The notes below the pieces were generated by a model. It was not told the origin of the DNA, searched no databases, and worked only from the letters and a program-made list of their open reading frames with translations. Positions 25,462-34,457 of a stretch of DNA of 64,000 bases are shown one piece after another. A program made the translations under genes and the position numbers. The DNA lies in NCBI GenBank assembly GCA_029233985.1, contig JARGOK010000001.1, positions 194,372 through 258,371 of the forward strand, written 5' to 3'. This stretch comes from Candidatus Altimarinota bacterium. GTDB lineage: Bacteria; Patescibacteriota; Gracilibacteria; JAUYGZ01. The first letter of the stretch is position 1. Each line of letters opens with the position of its first letter.

Positions 25462-25728
25462 TCATTTTTTTGAAATTATCCGAGCTAATGATTTCATCCG
25501 TTCATCAGTACTCTTTTCTTGAACTGTGACTAAAGCATCATGAAGTTTAGAAGCTGTTTCTTCCTGCATCTCTTCAGCAAGCTTACTGTCTTCATACTGC
25601 ATACTATACATTTGCGTCCCAGTGTGAACCATCATCTGATACAAGGAAAACTCATCAGGAAGATCGAGAACTTTTTGGGTTTTATCGAGGTCAGTCCGGT
25701 ACAGTCCACCGCCACTAAATACTTTCAT
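25462..25728 (-). CDS. Small unknown protein
   Basis: This 88-residue protein is hydrophilic, mostly helical and acidic (LAEEMQEETASKLHDALVTV). It has no signal peptide, metal-binding Cys cluster or known motif. The ATG at 25728 gives a compact frame with ordinary codon use, and no better frame overlaps it, so it is probably real. Function unknown. Confidence 0.55.
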   Translation of the reverse strand: MKVFSGGGLYRTDLDKTQKVLDLPDEFSLYQMMVHTGTQMYSMQYEDSKLAEEMQEETASKLHDALVTVQEKSTDERMKSLARIISKK

Positions 25729-25875
25729 AGACTGAATAAACTCTAGTATTTAAAGTATTTTGGTATATGCAGGGTAATCCAAAGAAATTGCATCTTTCAC
25801 TATTCATGACAATTGGGCTCAATAAATGTGACTGAAGTATAGCTGATCTTAAAAAAAAATTTAGACTGGAGATAT

Positions 25876-25907
25876 TAAAAAAGGCGAGGAATTTTATCCT
25901 CGCCTTT
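25876..25907 (-). terminator. Intrinsic terminator of the rpmF-rpmE operon
   Basis: A perfect 11-bp inverted repeat, AAAGGCGAGGA (25880-25890) and TCCTCGCCTTT (25897-25907), has a 6-nt loop. Read on the minus strand it is followed by a run of T and lies just after the L31 stop. Confidence 0.85.
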
Positions 25908-25928
25908 AATACTTAGTTTAATAAAAAG

Positions 25929-26213
25929 CTATTCTGCTTTTTCTTCAGATTCTTGTTCAGCAGGTTCTTCAGCTTTTGGTTCTGGTTTCTTTTCAGCAGC
26001 TTTTTTTGCTTCAGCAGCTTTTTGTCGAGCTCGGAACTTATCAACTCGTCCAGCAGTATCGAGAAGCTTTTGCTTCCCAGTATAGAATGGGTGACAAGCA
26101 CTACAGATTTCTGTGAGCTGATCTTTAATTGTTGAACCAGCAGCAATGACGTTTCCGCACGCACACTTGGTCTTTGAATCAGTAAAATATTCTGGATGGG
26201 TATCCTTTTTCAT
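25929..26213 (-). CDS. rpmE: Large ribosomal subunit protein bL31 with an acidic tail
   Basis: The product is the bL31 protein of the 50S subunit. [10 protein letters not shown] and the Cys residues in CACG and [12 protein letters not shown], which may bind zinc, place it in the Cys-containing form. [19 protein letters not shown] closes the conserved part at about residue 67. The last 27 residues are a low-complexity Lys/Ala/Glu/Pro tail, an extension seen in various bacteria. The start ATG at 26213 is preferred over an upstream in-frame start because homology begins there. It lies 10 bases after rpmF. Confidence 0.93.
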   Translation of the reverse strand: MKKDTHPEYFTDSKTKCACGNVIAAGSTIKDQLTEICSACHPFYTGKQKLLDTAGRVDKFRARQKAAEAKKAAEKKPEPKAEEPAEQESEEKAE

Positions 26214-26223
26214 GAGAGTGAAA

Positions 26224-26469
26224 TTAAGCAGACACTTTAGTAACAATTTTTTTCTTCAGCTTAGATGAAAGGTCGAGAACCTGTCGCCCACGATAAAATC
26301 CACAATTTGGACAAGCGTGATGCGTCAAACGCGGCTCGCTACAGTTCGTACACTTGGTAAGACTTACCTTGTTATCAAGCTTTTTTCTTGTCTTGTATTG
26401 AAAACTAGAATATCGCCGTCTTCCAGCGGATTTTGCAAGTTTTCGTTTCGGGGTAGGATGTTTAGCCAT
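26224..26469 (-). CDS. rpmF: Large ribosomal subunit protein bL32
   Basis: The product is bL32. [19 protein letters not shown] is the usual basic N-terminus of this family, and the zinc ribbon is complete: CTNC then CPNC about 16 residues later. Length 81 includes a slightly long C-terminus. It is the first gene of a two-gene ribosomal operon with rpmE, ended by the terminator at 25876-25907. Confidence 0.93.
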   Translation of the reverse strand: MAKHPTPKRKLAKSAGRRRYSSFQYKTRKKLDNKVSLTKCTNCSEPRLTHHACPNCGFYRGRQVLDLSSKLKKKIVTKVSA

Positions 26470-26568
26470 TCTTATTCGTTAAGTGGTAGCTTGTAGGTAT
26501 TTTGTTACCATTGCTAAGGGATTTTAGACATTTTGGAGAGGGAATGCAAGTGTTTTCCACTTAAAATA

Positions 26569-27225
26569 CTAATCTCGTCCCATCGCTAGCATGATCCGAA
26601 GAATACTGGTGAAAATATTGATAAAATTGATAAAGAGCATCAACCCTGCCATGAGTCCTGAAATACCAGGCTGACGTTTTATCAATTGGATATCGTAAGC
26701 AGTAAAGGCAGTGAAGAGGAGAATGGTAAAGGATGCGATACCGATCTCGAATGCACCACCCCATGGGAAGAAAAATCCGAGAAAAGAGATGGCTATGAGA
26801 CCAATCACACCTGTCATGAGGATCCCACCCCAGGTACTGAGATCATAGTCTGTGGTATAGCCAATAATAGCTGATGCCCCGAAGGCACAGGTTGCTGCAA
26901 AAAGAGCCTTGCCGATAACTGCAGGACCGAGAGTGCTAGAAGCCATAAAAAGAAGCGGTGTGATCAGAAATCCCGTGAGAAGAGCATACAATGCAAATAT
27001 GACGTACCCTATTGGCTTCATAGTACTCCAGCTGTGGGCAGTCCAAGCCATCACTAAGAGAAGCCCGTAGAGAGCCAATATTGACCCCTGACTGAGGATT
27101 TGAGGGAAAGCATTGATGATATCGATACTGAAATATACGCCTACTCCTGAGAGCGCGAGAGCTATTCCGAAAACACCGAACGCGGTGGGGATGAGGGATC
27201 GTTGGACTATTGCTGGGGAGTTCAT
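26569..27225 (-). CDS. Bax inhibitor-1/YccA family membrane protein
   Basis: This 218-residue protein has seven membrane helices and the family pattern throughout, ending in FTAYDIQLIKR and LMLFINFINIFTSILRIM, which are typical of the BI-1/YccA group (conserved Asp in the pore region and the C-terminal LYLDFINLF-like helix). Some members act as pH-dependent calcium leak channels; others modulate membrane proteases such as FtsH. No partner is visible nearby. It is transcribed in the same direction as the FemAB gene 43 bp upstream and may be in one unit with it. Confidence 0.88.
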   Translation of the reverse strand: MNSPAIVQRSLIPTAFGVFGIALALSGVGVYFSIDIINAFPQILSQGSILALYGLLLVMAWTAHSWSTMKPIGYVIFALYALLTGFLITPLLFMASSTLGPAVIGKALFAATCAFGASAIIGYTTDYDLSTWGGILMTGVIGLIAISFLGFFFPWGGAFEIGIASFTILLFTAFTAYDIQLIKRQPGISGLMAGLMLFINFINIFTSILRIMLAMGRD

Positions 27226-27268
27226 TTGAAAGAGTATTAAGAGTATTTATGATTGTAGAAAAGTGAGA

Positions 27269-28324
27269 CTAGAAACCTCTCTTCCACTTCCGAAAAGATT
27301 CTATCATATATGTAAACCAGTACTTCCAAGAGATCACGAGGTCTTGGCACGGTACTAGATCCAATCGCCGTCCACCAAAACCTGTTTTGAAGTGGGTAAT
27401 ACCATTGAAAGGGTGGTTTTTGTGCTTGTAGACTCGTTTTCCCTCTGCATCCAGATCATATGGTGCAACTCCCCAAAAATTGTAGAAAGCAGCTCCCCTT
27501 CTCTGAGCTTCTTTGATCGCCTCCCATTGTAAGAGATATGTTGCTGGAATTTTTCGAAACGTTGGATCTGATGAAGAAGCTCCATGATGATAGGCTCCAG
27601 CATTTCCGTAATACATCACAAGGGCAGAGCCGAGGACCTTCTCCTCGTATATCGCCTCGAGCATAAGAGCACTGTCGTGCTTTGAGAAGAGACTGAGTTG
27701 AGACTGGATGAGTTTTTTTGGGTATGGTGTGAATTTGTGGCGCTTGAAGGTTTGTTCGTAAAGCGACCAAAAAGTTTCCACAGTGCTGCAATCAGTTGTT
27801 TTCCGTACCTTAACTCCATCCTTTAATGCTCTTCGAACTAAGTTTCTGTGTTTTTTTTCCATCTCCTGAAGGAGTTCATCTTCGGTTTTTTTGCTCAGGT
27901 CTTTTACCCAAAGGGTTTCTGCCAGCATATGAAGTGGAGCCCGTCTAAATCCTGTGTCTGTGAAGCATTGAAGATGTTCTGTGGATTCTTCTAGGAAAGG
28001 ACTGACTCGAATAAAGCTAGCTCCTTCTTGTTGAGCGATTTCTTGGAGTTTGTTGAAAAAAGGAATGAAGAGATCTTGAGAGGAAGTACTGGCAAACATT
28101 GGTCCGTATGGCAAGTAAAGAAAAGTGCCACGCTTGGCTTCAATCTTTGTCACCAATGAACGGATGGATTTGTCGTTTTCTGATATTTCAAAGAGCCATG
28201 TTCTCTGACCCATTTCTTCATTAAGGGTTTTATGGTCATATGATTGCAAAAAGAGTCCATTCTCTTGAAGGGGTGTGAATTGCTCCCATATGTCACGGTC
28301 TGTTATTTCTCTAAACTCTGGCAC
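27269..28324 (-). CDS. FemAB-type aminoacyltransferase (peptidoglycan cross-bridge)
   Basis: FemA/FemX-type enzymes add amino acids from aminoacyl-tRNA to the peptidoglycan stem peptide. The two GNAT-like lobes are recognisable, with RTWLFEI and LYLPYGPMF in the first and KKHRNLVRRALKDGVKVRK, VMYYGNAGAYHHGASS and FYNFWGVAPYD in the second. The C-terminal FKTGFGGRR is a strong family signature. The helical arm of Staphylococcus Fem proteins is not evident, consistent with the shorter CPR and Gram-negative-type forms. A GTG start at 28324 is inferred because no ATG lies near the conserved N-terminus. Confidence 0.87.
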   Translation of the reverse strand: MPEFREITDRDIWEQFTPLQENGLFLQSYDHKTLNEEMGQRTWLFEISENDKSIRSLVTKIEAKRGTFLYLPYGPMFASTSSQDLFIPFFNKLQEIAQQEGASFIRVSPFLEESTEHLQCFTDTGFRRAPLHMLAETLWVKDLSKKTEDELLQEMEKKHRNLVRRALKDGVKVRKTTDCSTVETFWSLYEQTFKRHKFTPYPKKLIQSQLSLFSKHDSALMLEAIYEEKVLGSALVMYYGNAGAYHHGASSSDPTFRKIPATYLLQWEAIKEAQRRGAAFYNFWGVAPYDLDAEGKRVYKHKNHPFNGITHFKTGFGGRRLDLVPCQDLVISWKYWFTYMIESFRKWKRGF

Positions 28325-28403
28325 AACTAGTGGGTTATTGGGATTCCCTCACATCTTAACATTTTAGGAATCAGAAAAGAACCTTGGTATCTTCTTGGGA
28401 TGC

Positions 28404-28417
28404 TGGCTCCATGTCTC
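28404..28417 (+). repeat. Partial palindromic element
   Basis: GGCTCCATGTCTCT matches one arm and the centre of the palindrome found at 6919-6941 and in mnmA. Confidence 0.35.
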
Positions 28418-28440
28418 TATATGTAAAGACAGTACAATTT

Positions 28441-30270
28441 CTATTCCTCATCAATATTCATCTCTAACTCAATCTTTGTTATTTTGTCTTCGAGGACTTC
28501 TATGATGATTTTATTTGATGTTACAGCGTCTTCTTTTACCCCTTCGATATAAAACTTGCTGTGAATAGGCAGTGAGACGTTGAAAGTTCCATCTTCTCTG
28601 GTTGTTACTTTATGGTAGAGGCTTCCTTTCTTTGAGAAGACGCTTGCTCCTTCTTTCTCAGGGTCATCTTCTTCGAGGGCTTTGTAGATATAAATATCAG
28701 CTCCTTCGATGGTTTCTTTGAGGACATTATCTGTAAGCTTTCCTGACAGAAAACCCCTTTTCTCAAGAAGATTGATGCTTTCCATTCGGTAGAGCATTTC
28801 TGCAAATTTGGCGCGTGTGAGCTCTTGTGCTGGCAATATATTGCCTTTTGAGTCCGGATCAAAAAGGTTGTATTTCTTCACAAAAAAGAGGTAGGGGTTG
28901 TACCATGCTCCTATCTCTGCATCTGTATATGGCTTTTCCCCCTCGACAATATATGAGTCGAGACTAATTTGATTCGCTTGGATTACGATCTTGAGAGCTT
29001 CGACTAAAAGGACTTTATCAGCGGGTCGATAGAGTCCATTACTTCCTTTGATGATGCCTTCTTTTTTTCCCAAATAAACGTACGGCGCAAACCAGTGCTC
29101 AGCTTTGACGTCGACAAAGATGTCGTCTTTAAGGTCTCTTAGCTCGTCTTCTGTTGGGATGGCCTTCTTTTTGTTTTCAAATACTGTTTTGAGGATTTCT
29201 ACTCTATTAATCGTGTCATTTGGTCTAAAAAGAGTTTTTCCTGATTCAGGGTCTTCAGACCCTTGCATTACATTTTTCTTGTAGAGATAGGTAATGGCGA
29301 GATTGTTTGGGTGTTCTGCAGGAACATCTGGAAAGATGGTAATTGGCCGGAGGTAGCGTTTTCCGACAAAAACGATGACATGGTCGAGGTTACTCTTTTC
29401 TCCTTTTTGGTCAGTAATCTGGAGAGTGAAAACAAACTCTCCCTCTACTGTTGGTGTAAAGAGCGGTTTGACAATATTACTGGAATCAAATGCAACTTCT
29501 TTGATTTCTTTTCCACTCTCATCATTTGGTCCTTTTTCAAGGGTCCATTCGAATATATCGCCTGTTTCGTAGTCAGACTTTGATCCATCGAGCACCACAG
29601 GTATATTTCCTAAAACTCTTTGATCTCCACCGGCATGAGCTAGTGGGAGTCTTTCGTACTCGTACTGATAGGTTTTATCTTCCCACCAAAATGTAGCGTC
29701 AGGTTCAGAATCAAATGGATACGGAGTAAGAAGTCTTCCTTCGGCATCTGTACTGGTAATCTGTTGCTGTTTGATTACGGTACTCTGCTCTGTCTCGGGG
29801 TGACTTACGGTGATCTCTCCCTGAAGAACTTTGATGACTTTTTCTTTTTTATCACCACTGATGAAAGCTATAAAGTCTGCTGACTGAAACGTGAGCTTGA
29901 GGTCATTAAGAAAGAGTGTTTTTTCTTCGGTGTGTTTTGGATCGGTAATAATGTGAACGCTCCCTGCATCCAAATTGAAGTATTGATTTAAAGTGAGAGA
30001 TACATTTGGTTTGACATCAACAGAATAACCACTGGTCATGACTCGAATACCCGCTGTTTTGGAGTTTATCGTGACTTTTTCTTCGGCGGCTTGCTGGTAG
30101 ATCATTTTTCCTGTGAAGCCCTCATTTGAAATGATTTTATCATTTACTGTAAAAGAGCTGTCTTGTGGCAACAGATAGTAAAAAAATGGTTGGTTTTGAG
30201 CATGAGCTGTTGAAATCACCAAGAGAACCCCCAGGGAAATCAAAAATCCGCTAATGAAGCGCTTGAGCAT
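28441..30270 (-). CDS. Secreted FecR/PKD/SLH-domain protein
   Basis: The start at 30270 yields a clear signal peptide (MLKRFISGFLISLGVLLVIS, cleaved after AHA). A FecR-like domain follows (about 30-190), then a PKD/Ig-like domain (about 213-310, with AGGDQRVLGNIPVVLDGSKS). Three S-layer homology repeats come next (about 318-500, with FPDVPAEHPNNLAI, FVDVKAEHWFAPYV and YTDAEIGAWYNPYL as repeat starts). The C-terminal 100 residues form a carboxypeptidase-regulatory-like beta domain (LTDNVLKETIEGADIYIYKA). SLH repeats normally bind cell-wall polymers, so this is likely a wall-bound surface protein. It is last in a run of three secreted-protein genes on this strand. Confidence 0.82.
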   Translation of the reverse strand: MLKRFISGFLISLGVLLVISTAHAQNQPFFYYLLPQDSSFTVNDKIISNEGFTGKMIYQQAAEEKVTINSKTAGIRVMTSGYSVDVKPNVSLTLNQYFNLDAGSVHIITDPKHTEEKTLFLNDLKLTFQSADFIAFISGDKKEKVIKVLQGEITVSHPETEQSTVIKQQQITSTDAEGRLLTPYPFDSEPDATFWWEDKTYQYEYERLPLAHAGGDQRVLGNIPVVLDGSKSDYETGDIFEWTLEKGPNDESGKEIKEVAFDSSNIVKPLFTPTVEGEFVFTLQITDQKGEKSNLDHVIVFVGKRYLRPITIFPDVPAEHPNNLAITYLYKKNVMQGSEDPESGKTLFRPNDTINRVEILKTVFENKKKAIPTEDELRDLKDDIFVDVKAEHWFAPYVYLGKKEGIIKGSNGLYRPADKVLLVEALKIVIQANQISLDSYIVEGEKPYTDAEIGAWYNPYLFFVKKYNLFDPDSKGNILPAQELTRAKFAEMLYRMESINLLEKRGFLSGKLTDNVLKETIEGADIYIYKALEEDDPEKEGASVFSKKGSLYHKVTTREDGTFNVSLPIHSKFYIEGVKEDAVTSNKIIIEVLEDKITKIELEMNIDEE

Positions 30271-30326
30271 AAAAGAAAAGTGACGAAGTACTGTATAGAA
30301 CGATCGATATCTCAAAGTGTTTCACA

Positions 30327-30536
30327 TTATTGATCTAAAAGGTCGAGTTCGGAAACGCCATTTTCAAGAAATTGTGTACTATATGGATCGGCATCTTCTT
30401 CTGGAACAACTGGAAGTACTTCTTCTTCCCCCACCTCACTCTCAACAGTATCTAGAGATGAATCAAAAAGTGAACATCCGTAGAGTGAGAATGAAAGGAG
30501 TGATGCGAGTGTGAGCGTTGAGAATTTTTTCAACAT
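30327..30536 (-). CDS. Small lipoprotein
   Basis: A 69-residue protein with a signal peptide and a lipobox, LYGC, with Cys at 21 as the lipidated residue. The remainder is a short, very acidic tail (EVGEEEVLPVVPEEDADP). It sits between two other secreted-protein genes on the same strand. Function unknown. Confidence 0.75.
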   Translation of the reverse strand: MLKKFSTLTLASLLSFSLYGCSLFDSSLDTVESEVGEEEVLPVVPEEDADPYSTQFLENGVSELDLLDQ

Positions 30537-30575
30537 TTTGAGGAATTTTAAAAACTAGAGATAATTTTTTGGCTT

Positions 30576-31628
30576 TTAGTAACTCTTTTCGAGTGGGTTG
30601 AGCTCATTCTCTTTAGCGACTTGAGCAAGCTTTTTCCACTGCATTATCGTTTCTTGAAGGATGTTTTTTTGTTCGGTTTGAGATGTACTGGGATAAAAGC
30701 GGTGCTTAGCTTCGACGATAAAGATCAGGAACTCTTTAAAGGTGACTTCTGGGAGTTGTCCTGCATCGTACCATTTACGAGCTTGTTGCTGAGCAAGATA
30801 GAGACGCGCCCCAACAAGCCACTTTACTTTCTTCTCGTATTCATCCATACACCCTTGCTCTGCTGATGCACATACTTTTGATGTAGGGAGTATTTCTGTT
30901 GGCAATTCCAAGACTTTTTTTGCAGAGTCAATCACTGGCTTTCCAAAAGCCTCATCGTAAGTACCTGCTTGATATAGTTTCCAATAAATATCTCGACAAG
31001 TAGTATTTTGATTGGTGTAAGCACATCCAAGAGGTTGGTAACCATCACTCACCTTGCCAGTTTTTGCAAAGTCTTCCGAGAAGTCTGAAAAAGTATCTTG
31101 AGAATAAAAATTTGGGAGTGACATAAAGCACGTAACTCCTGAGCGGACATTTGAGCGGCCTTTCTCTGCACAGTCTGAGTATGTTTGTTCTGGTTCTACC
31201 ACTTTCTCTTCTTCTTTTGTAACTACAGCTTTTGATTCTGCTGATTTCTCTGTGTCTATTGTAGCTTTAGGGGTTTTTTGAAGAGTTTCTTCAGGTGTCG
31301 TGGCTGGCACAGAGACTACTGATTCTTCCTTTGCTGGAACTGGGACACTCGTAGTAGCTGGTACCACTGGTGTTGGATCAGAAACAACTGAAGGTGTACT
31401 CACTGGTGCTGGAGTAGGTACCGATGTCGGAACTATGTCTGGTTCTGGTTCTGGTTCTGGCTCTGGTTCGGAAACCTCAGCTGGTTCGGGACTAGGAGCA
31501 GCTTCTGGTTCTGGTGTACTGACGATTGGATCTGGTTCAGAGGATGGCTGTCCCCCACTTCCAGACTTAGCCAAAACAGGTGTGGTTAGGAGAAGAGTAC
31601 AGAGGAAAATTGAGAATAGTTTTTTCAT
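30576..31628 (-). CDS. Secreted Pro/Glu-rich protein
   Basis: The ATG at 31628 gives a signal peptide (MKKLFSIFLCTLLLTTPVLA). Residues about 21-150 are a disordered linker rich in Pro, Glu, Ser, Val and Thr with an EPEPEPEP run, typical of wall-spanning regions. The C-terminal 200 residues are a folded domain with several Cys residues (YSDCAEKGRSN, GVTCFMS, LGCAYTNQNTTCRD, KVCASAEQGC) that could form disulfides. I do not recognise that domain. It heads the run containing the lipoprotein and the SLH protein. Confidence 0.75.
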   Translation of the reverse strand: MKKLFSIFLCTLLLTTPVLAKSGSGGQPSSEPDPIVSTPEPEAAPSPEPAEVSEPEPEPEPEPDIVPTSVPTPAPVSTPSVVSDPTPVVPATTSVPVPAKEESVVSVPATTPEETLQKTPKATIDTEKSAESKAVVTKEEEKVVEPEQTYSDCAEKGRSNVRSGVTCFMSLPNFYSQDTFSDFSEDFAKTGKVSDGYQPLGCAYTNQNTTCRDIYWKLYQAGTYDEAFGKPVIDSAKKVLELPTEILPTSKVCASAEQGCMDEYEKKVKWLVGARLYLAQQQARKWYDAGQLPEVTFKEFLIFIVEAKHRFYPSTSQTEQKNILQETIMQWKKLAQVAKENELNPLEKSY

Positions 31629-31761
31629 ATATTTTTTTATAGTAAAAGCCACTCTATTCTAATCTGAAGGATTTTTTTGAGCAAGGAAGTTGTATTGCAT
31701 GTCAAATTACTCATTACTTTTCTCATAAGTCGCTACTGGCATAAGCTCTCACATAATTAAT

Positions 31762-31789
31762 TTGCTCTATTTCTAACAAATGATATACT
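31762..31789 (+). promoter_or_regulatory. Promoter of folD
   Basis: TTGCTC (31762-31767) and TATACT (31784-31789) are 16 bp apart, and the -10 is extended (TGA-TATACT). The ATG of folD is at 31823. Confidence 0.55.
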
Positions 31790-31822
31790 TTTTGTACTCT
31801 TTTCATTAAAAATCGCTCAAAA

Positions 31823-32677
31823 ATGGAGATTTTAGACGGTAAAAAGGTGTCATCTGAGTTGTTTTCACAACTTGAGCCACGAGTAAAAGCGCTCAAAGAT
31901 AAGGGTGTTCATCCGCGGCTGGTATTTTTCTTGATAGGTGAGTCCCCTGCCTCAATGGCATACGTGGGAATGAAAGAAAAAGCTTGTGCCAAAATGGGTA
32001 TTGCATCCGATATTTTGAGGTATGACGAAAATGTCACTGAGGAAGAAATTATTACCAAAATACATGAACTCAATGAAGATGAGACTGTTCACGGAATTAT
32101 GACTCAGCTCCCTTTACCAAAACAAATTAGCGTACCAAAAGTGACCCGTGCTATCGCAGCAAAGAAGGATGTGGATGGTTTTCACGCGTATAATTTTGGG
32201 AAAATGGTGCTTTCGAAAGAATTTGAGCACCTCCCACCTGCTACAGCACTAGGGATTATTCGACTCATAGAAGCCTACGAATTTGATGTGGAAGGAATGA
32301 ATATTACAGTGCTAGGGAGATCAAACTTGGTCGGGAAGCCCGTTGCCATTATGTTGATGAATCGAGGAGCAACGGTGACTGTGTGTCATAGTCGGACAAA
32401 AAATACGAAAGAGCACTGTTTGAACGCGGATATGATTGTTGCTGCTACGGGCGTACCTCAGCTGGTAAAAGAAGACTGGGTAAAACAAGGAGCGATAGTC
32501 ATCGATGCAGGGTACGCAAAAGTAAACGGAAAAACGACAGGAGATGTGGACTATGATGCGGTGGCACCCAAATGCAGCTGGATCACTCCTGTGCCTGGAG
32601 GTGTAGGACCGATGACGATTTATTCGATTGTGGAAAATACGGTCACAGCAGCCGAACGTTTACAGGAAAACACGTAG
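31823..32677 (+). CDS. folD: Bifunctional methylenetetrahydrofolate dehydrogenase/cyclohydrolase
   Basis: The product makes 10-formyl-tetrahydrofolate from 5,10-methylene-THF through two steps. The active-site region is intact: YVGMKEKACAKMGI near 46-59 with the catalytic Lys, and GIMTQLPLPKQ near 92. The dinucleotide-binding part has VLGRSNLVGKPVAIMLMNRG and the C-terminal PVPGGVGPMTI motif. Length 284 is normal. Lying upstream of purF it may provide formyl groups for purine synthesis, although the 173-bp gap leaves cotranscription open. Confidence 0.95.
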   Translation: MEILDGKKVSSELFSQLEPRVKALKDKGVHPRLVFFLIGESPASMAYVGMKEKACAKMGIASDILRYDENVTEEEIITKIHELNEDETVHGIMTQLPLPKQISVPKVTRAIAAKKDVDGFHAYNFGKMVLSKEFEHLPPATALGIIRLIEAYEFDVEGMNITVLGRSNLVGKPVAIMLMNRGATVTVCHSRTKNTKEHCLNADMIVAATGVPQLVKEDWVKQGAIVIDAGYAKVNGKTTGDVDYDAVAPKCSWITPVPGGVGPMTIYSIVENTVTAAERLQENT

Positions 32678-32690
32678 GATAAAACAAGCA

Positions 32691-32760
32691 CTGTCATTGC
32701 GAGGAGTTGAGGGTTTCTGGAGAAGGACGATATGACAATCCCGTAGGGATTGGAACCGTA
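32691..32760. repeat. Degenerate dispersed repeat
   Basis: CTGTCATTGCGAGGAGT (32691-32707) and the later ATGACAATCCC resemble a degraded copy of the ATTGCGAGG...GCAATC-type intergenic repeat that I recall from many bacterial genomes. A related hairpin, ATTGCGACG/CGTTCGCAGT, lies at about 38905-38930. Confidence 0.35.
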
Positions 32761-32850
32761 GTGATAGATATCGAATTGCTAAACCTCACGGAATTACGAC
32801 GCTTTGCTCTCAATGTTACTACTATTCTTCATTTCTTTACCCTTCCCTCT

Positions 32851-34359
32851 ATGTGTGGAGTCCTTGGAATAATGGCTAATCAACCGGTTGCTCAGGATAT
32901 GTACGATGGACTCACCATTTTGCAGCATCGTGGACAAGATGCTGCAGGTATTGTGACATATGATGGAAACTCACTCCATATCAAGAAAGGGATTGGTCTC
33001 GTAAAAGAGATCTTTCATTCTGGGAATATGGGGAGACTCTCTGGAAATACTGGAATTGGTCATATTCGGTATCCAACCTGTGGTGGAGTGGGAATAGAGA
33101 ATGCTCAACCCTTTATGTATGACTTGCCTTATGGGGTGACTATGGCTCAGAACGGAAACTGCTTTAATTTTTATGAAGTCAAGGAGCAGGTCTACAAAGA
33201 AGACCTCTGTCGAGTGAGTAGCGACTGCGATGTAGAAGCCATACTTCATATTTTTCGAAGTTCATTGATAAAACAAGCACATAAGAACAGCAATGCATTT
33301 GATATTTCTCATATTTGGAAAGCTGTTCGAAAAGTCTTTACTCGTGTGAAGGGTGGCTATGCGATCGTAGGGTATGTCGGATCAAAAGGAATGATGGGAT
33401 TTCGGGATCCACACGGAATTCGACCTCTTATCCTTGGGAAACGTGAGAGAAAAGATCAAAAGACTGAGTATATGTTTGCAAGTGAGTCAGTAGTTCTTGA
33501 TATCCTTGGTTTTGAGATTGTCCGTGATCTGGAACCCGGCGAAACAATCTTCATCACGGAGGAACGAGAGGTTATCTCCAAGGTTGTTCTTCAGAAAACC
33601 TTTCGTCCGTGTATTTTTGAGCATGTGTATCTTGCACGACCTGATTCAATTATTGATGATATCTCTGTTCACAAGTCTCGGATGCGAATGGGAGAGTATT
33701 TGGGAAAAAAAGTAAAAAAAGCACATTTGGATATTGATATTGTGATGCCCGTGCCTGATAGTGCCCGTGAAGCAGCATTAGCTGCAGCTAAAGTCTTGAA
33801 AAAGCCTTATCGAGAAGGCCTTATTAAAAATCGATATATTGGTCGAACTTTTATTATGCCGGGGCAAGAGATCAGAAAGAAAAATATCCGATACAAGCTC
33901 AACCCTATTGCCCTTGAGGTAAAAGGGAAAAAGGTCTTGCTGGTAGATGATTCGATTGTTCGTGGGAATACATCGAAGGCTATCATCGAAATGGTGAGAA
34001 ATGCTGGAGCAGAAAAAGTGTACTTTGCTTCTGCCTGCCCCCCACTTCGCAACCCTTGTTATTATGGGATTGATATGCCGTCAACGAATCAGTTCATTGC
34101 AAACAAACTCACGGATCAAGAAATTGAAAAAGAACTGGGTGCTGACGCGCTCTTTTATCAAGATATCGAAGACCTGAAGAAAGCAGTAAAAGCTGGAAAT
34201 CCGAAGATTAAGAGACATTGTATGGCTTGTCTCGATGGTGAATACCCGACTAGTGACATTACTCCGGAGACTATTAAAAATTGGGAAGATCAGAGAAAAA
34301 AGAGCAAAGAACAACTGAAAAAGATCAAACACGATGAATTGGTTTCAGATGCTACATGA
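32851..34359 (+). CDS. purF: Amidophosphoribosyltransferase
   Basis: The product makes 5-phosphoribosylamine from PRPP and glutamine, the first step of purine synthesis. The ATG at 32851 is chosen because Met removal exposes the catalytic Cys in MCGVLGIM. The glutamine amidotransferase half (1-240) has LQHRGQDAAGI, GIGHIRYPT and the NGNC-type loop. The phosphoribosyltransferase half has VMPVPDSAREAALAAA, the PRPP loop VLLVDDSIVRGNTSKAI and a long C-terminus. The Cys residues CPPLRNPC and HCMAC may ligate an iron-sulfur cluster as in the Bacillus enzyme. No propeptide is present. It ends in TGA. No other purine genes occur in this window. Confidence 0.94.
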   Translation: MCGVLGIMANQPVAQDMYDGLTILQHRGQDAAGIVTYDGNSLHIKKGIGLVKEIFHSGNMGRLSGNTGIGHIRYPTCGGVGIENAQPFMYDLPYGVTMAQNGNCFNFYEVKEQVYKEDLCRVSSDCDVEAILHIFRSSLIKQAHKNSNAFDISHIWKAVRKVFTRVKGGYAIVGYVGSKGMMGFRDPHGIRPLILGKRERKDQKTEYMFASESVVLDILGFEIVRDLEPGETIFITEEREVISKVVLQKTFRPCIFEHVYLARPDSIIDDISVHKSRMRMGEYLGKKVKKAHLDIDIVMPVPDSAREAALAAAKVLKKPYREGLIKNRYIGRTFIMPGQEIRKKNIRYKLNPIALEVKGKKVLLVDDSIVRGNTSKAIIEMVRNAGAEKVYFASACPPLRNPCYYGIDMPSTNQFIANKLTDQEIEKELGADALFYQDIEDLKKAVKAGNPKIKRHCMACLDGEYPTSDITPETIKNWEDQRKKSKEQLKKIKHDELVSDAT

Positions 34360-34370
34360 TACGAGAGCAG

Positions 34371-34455
34371 ATTGGAGGTTGTTGGTAGGAGGTGGTAGTT
34401 TGTATTTATGAAGTGTTAATATTTATGTCCTACCACCTAAAATCTATCACCTAAA
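34371..34455. repeat. Purine/pyrimidine inverted repeat
   Basis: AGGTGGTAG (34390-34398) pairs with CTACCACCT (34430-34438), with further partial pairing on both sides. A sequence like the pyrimidine arm (TGTCCTACTACCTAAAACCT) also precedes pheA at about 3932-3951. Confidence 0.45.
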
Positions 34456-34457
34456 TC

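Noticed and set aside
32707..32850. N-terminal extension of PurF by 48 residues
   Set aside because: The catalytic Cys must follow the initiator Met, which fixes the start at 32851; the extension lies over a degenerate repeat.
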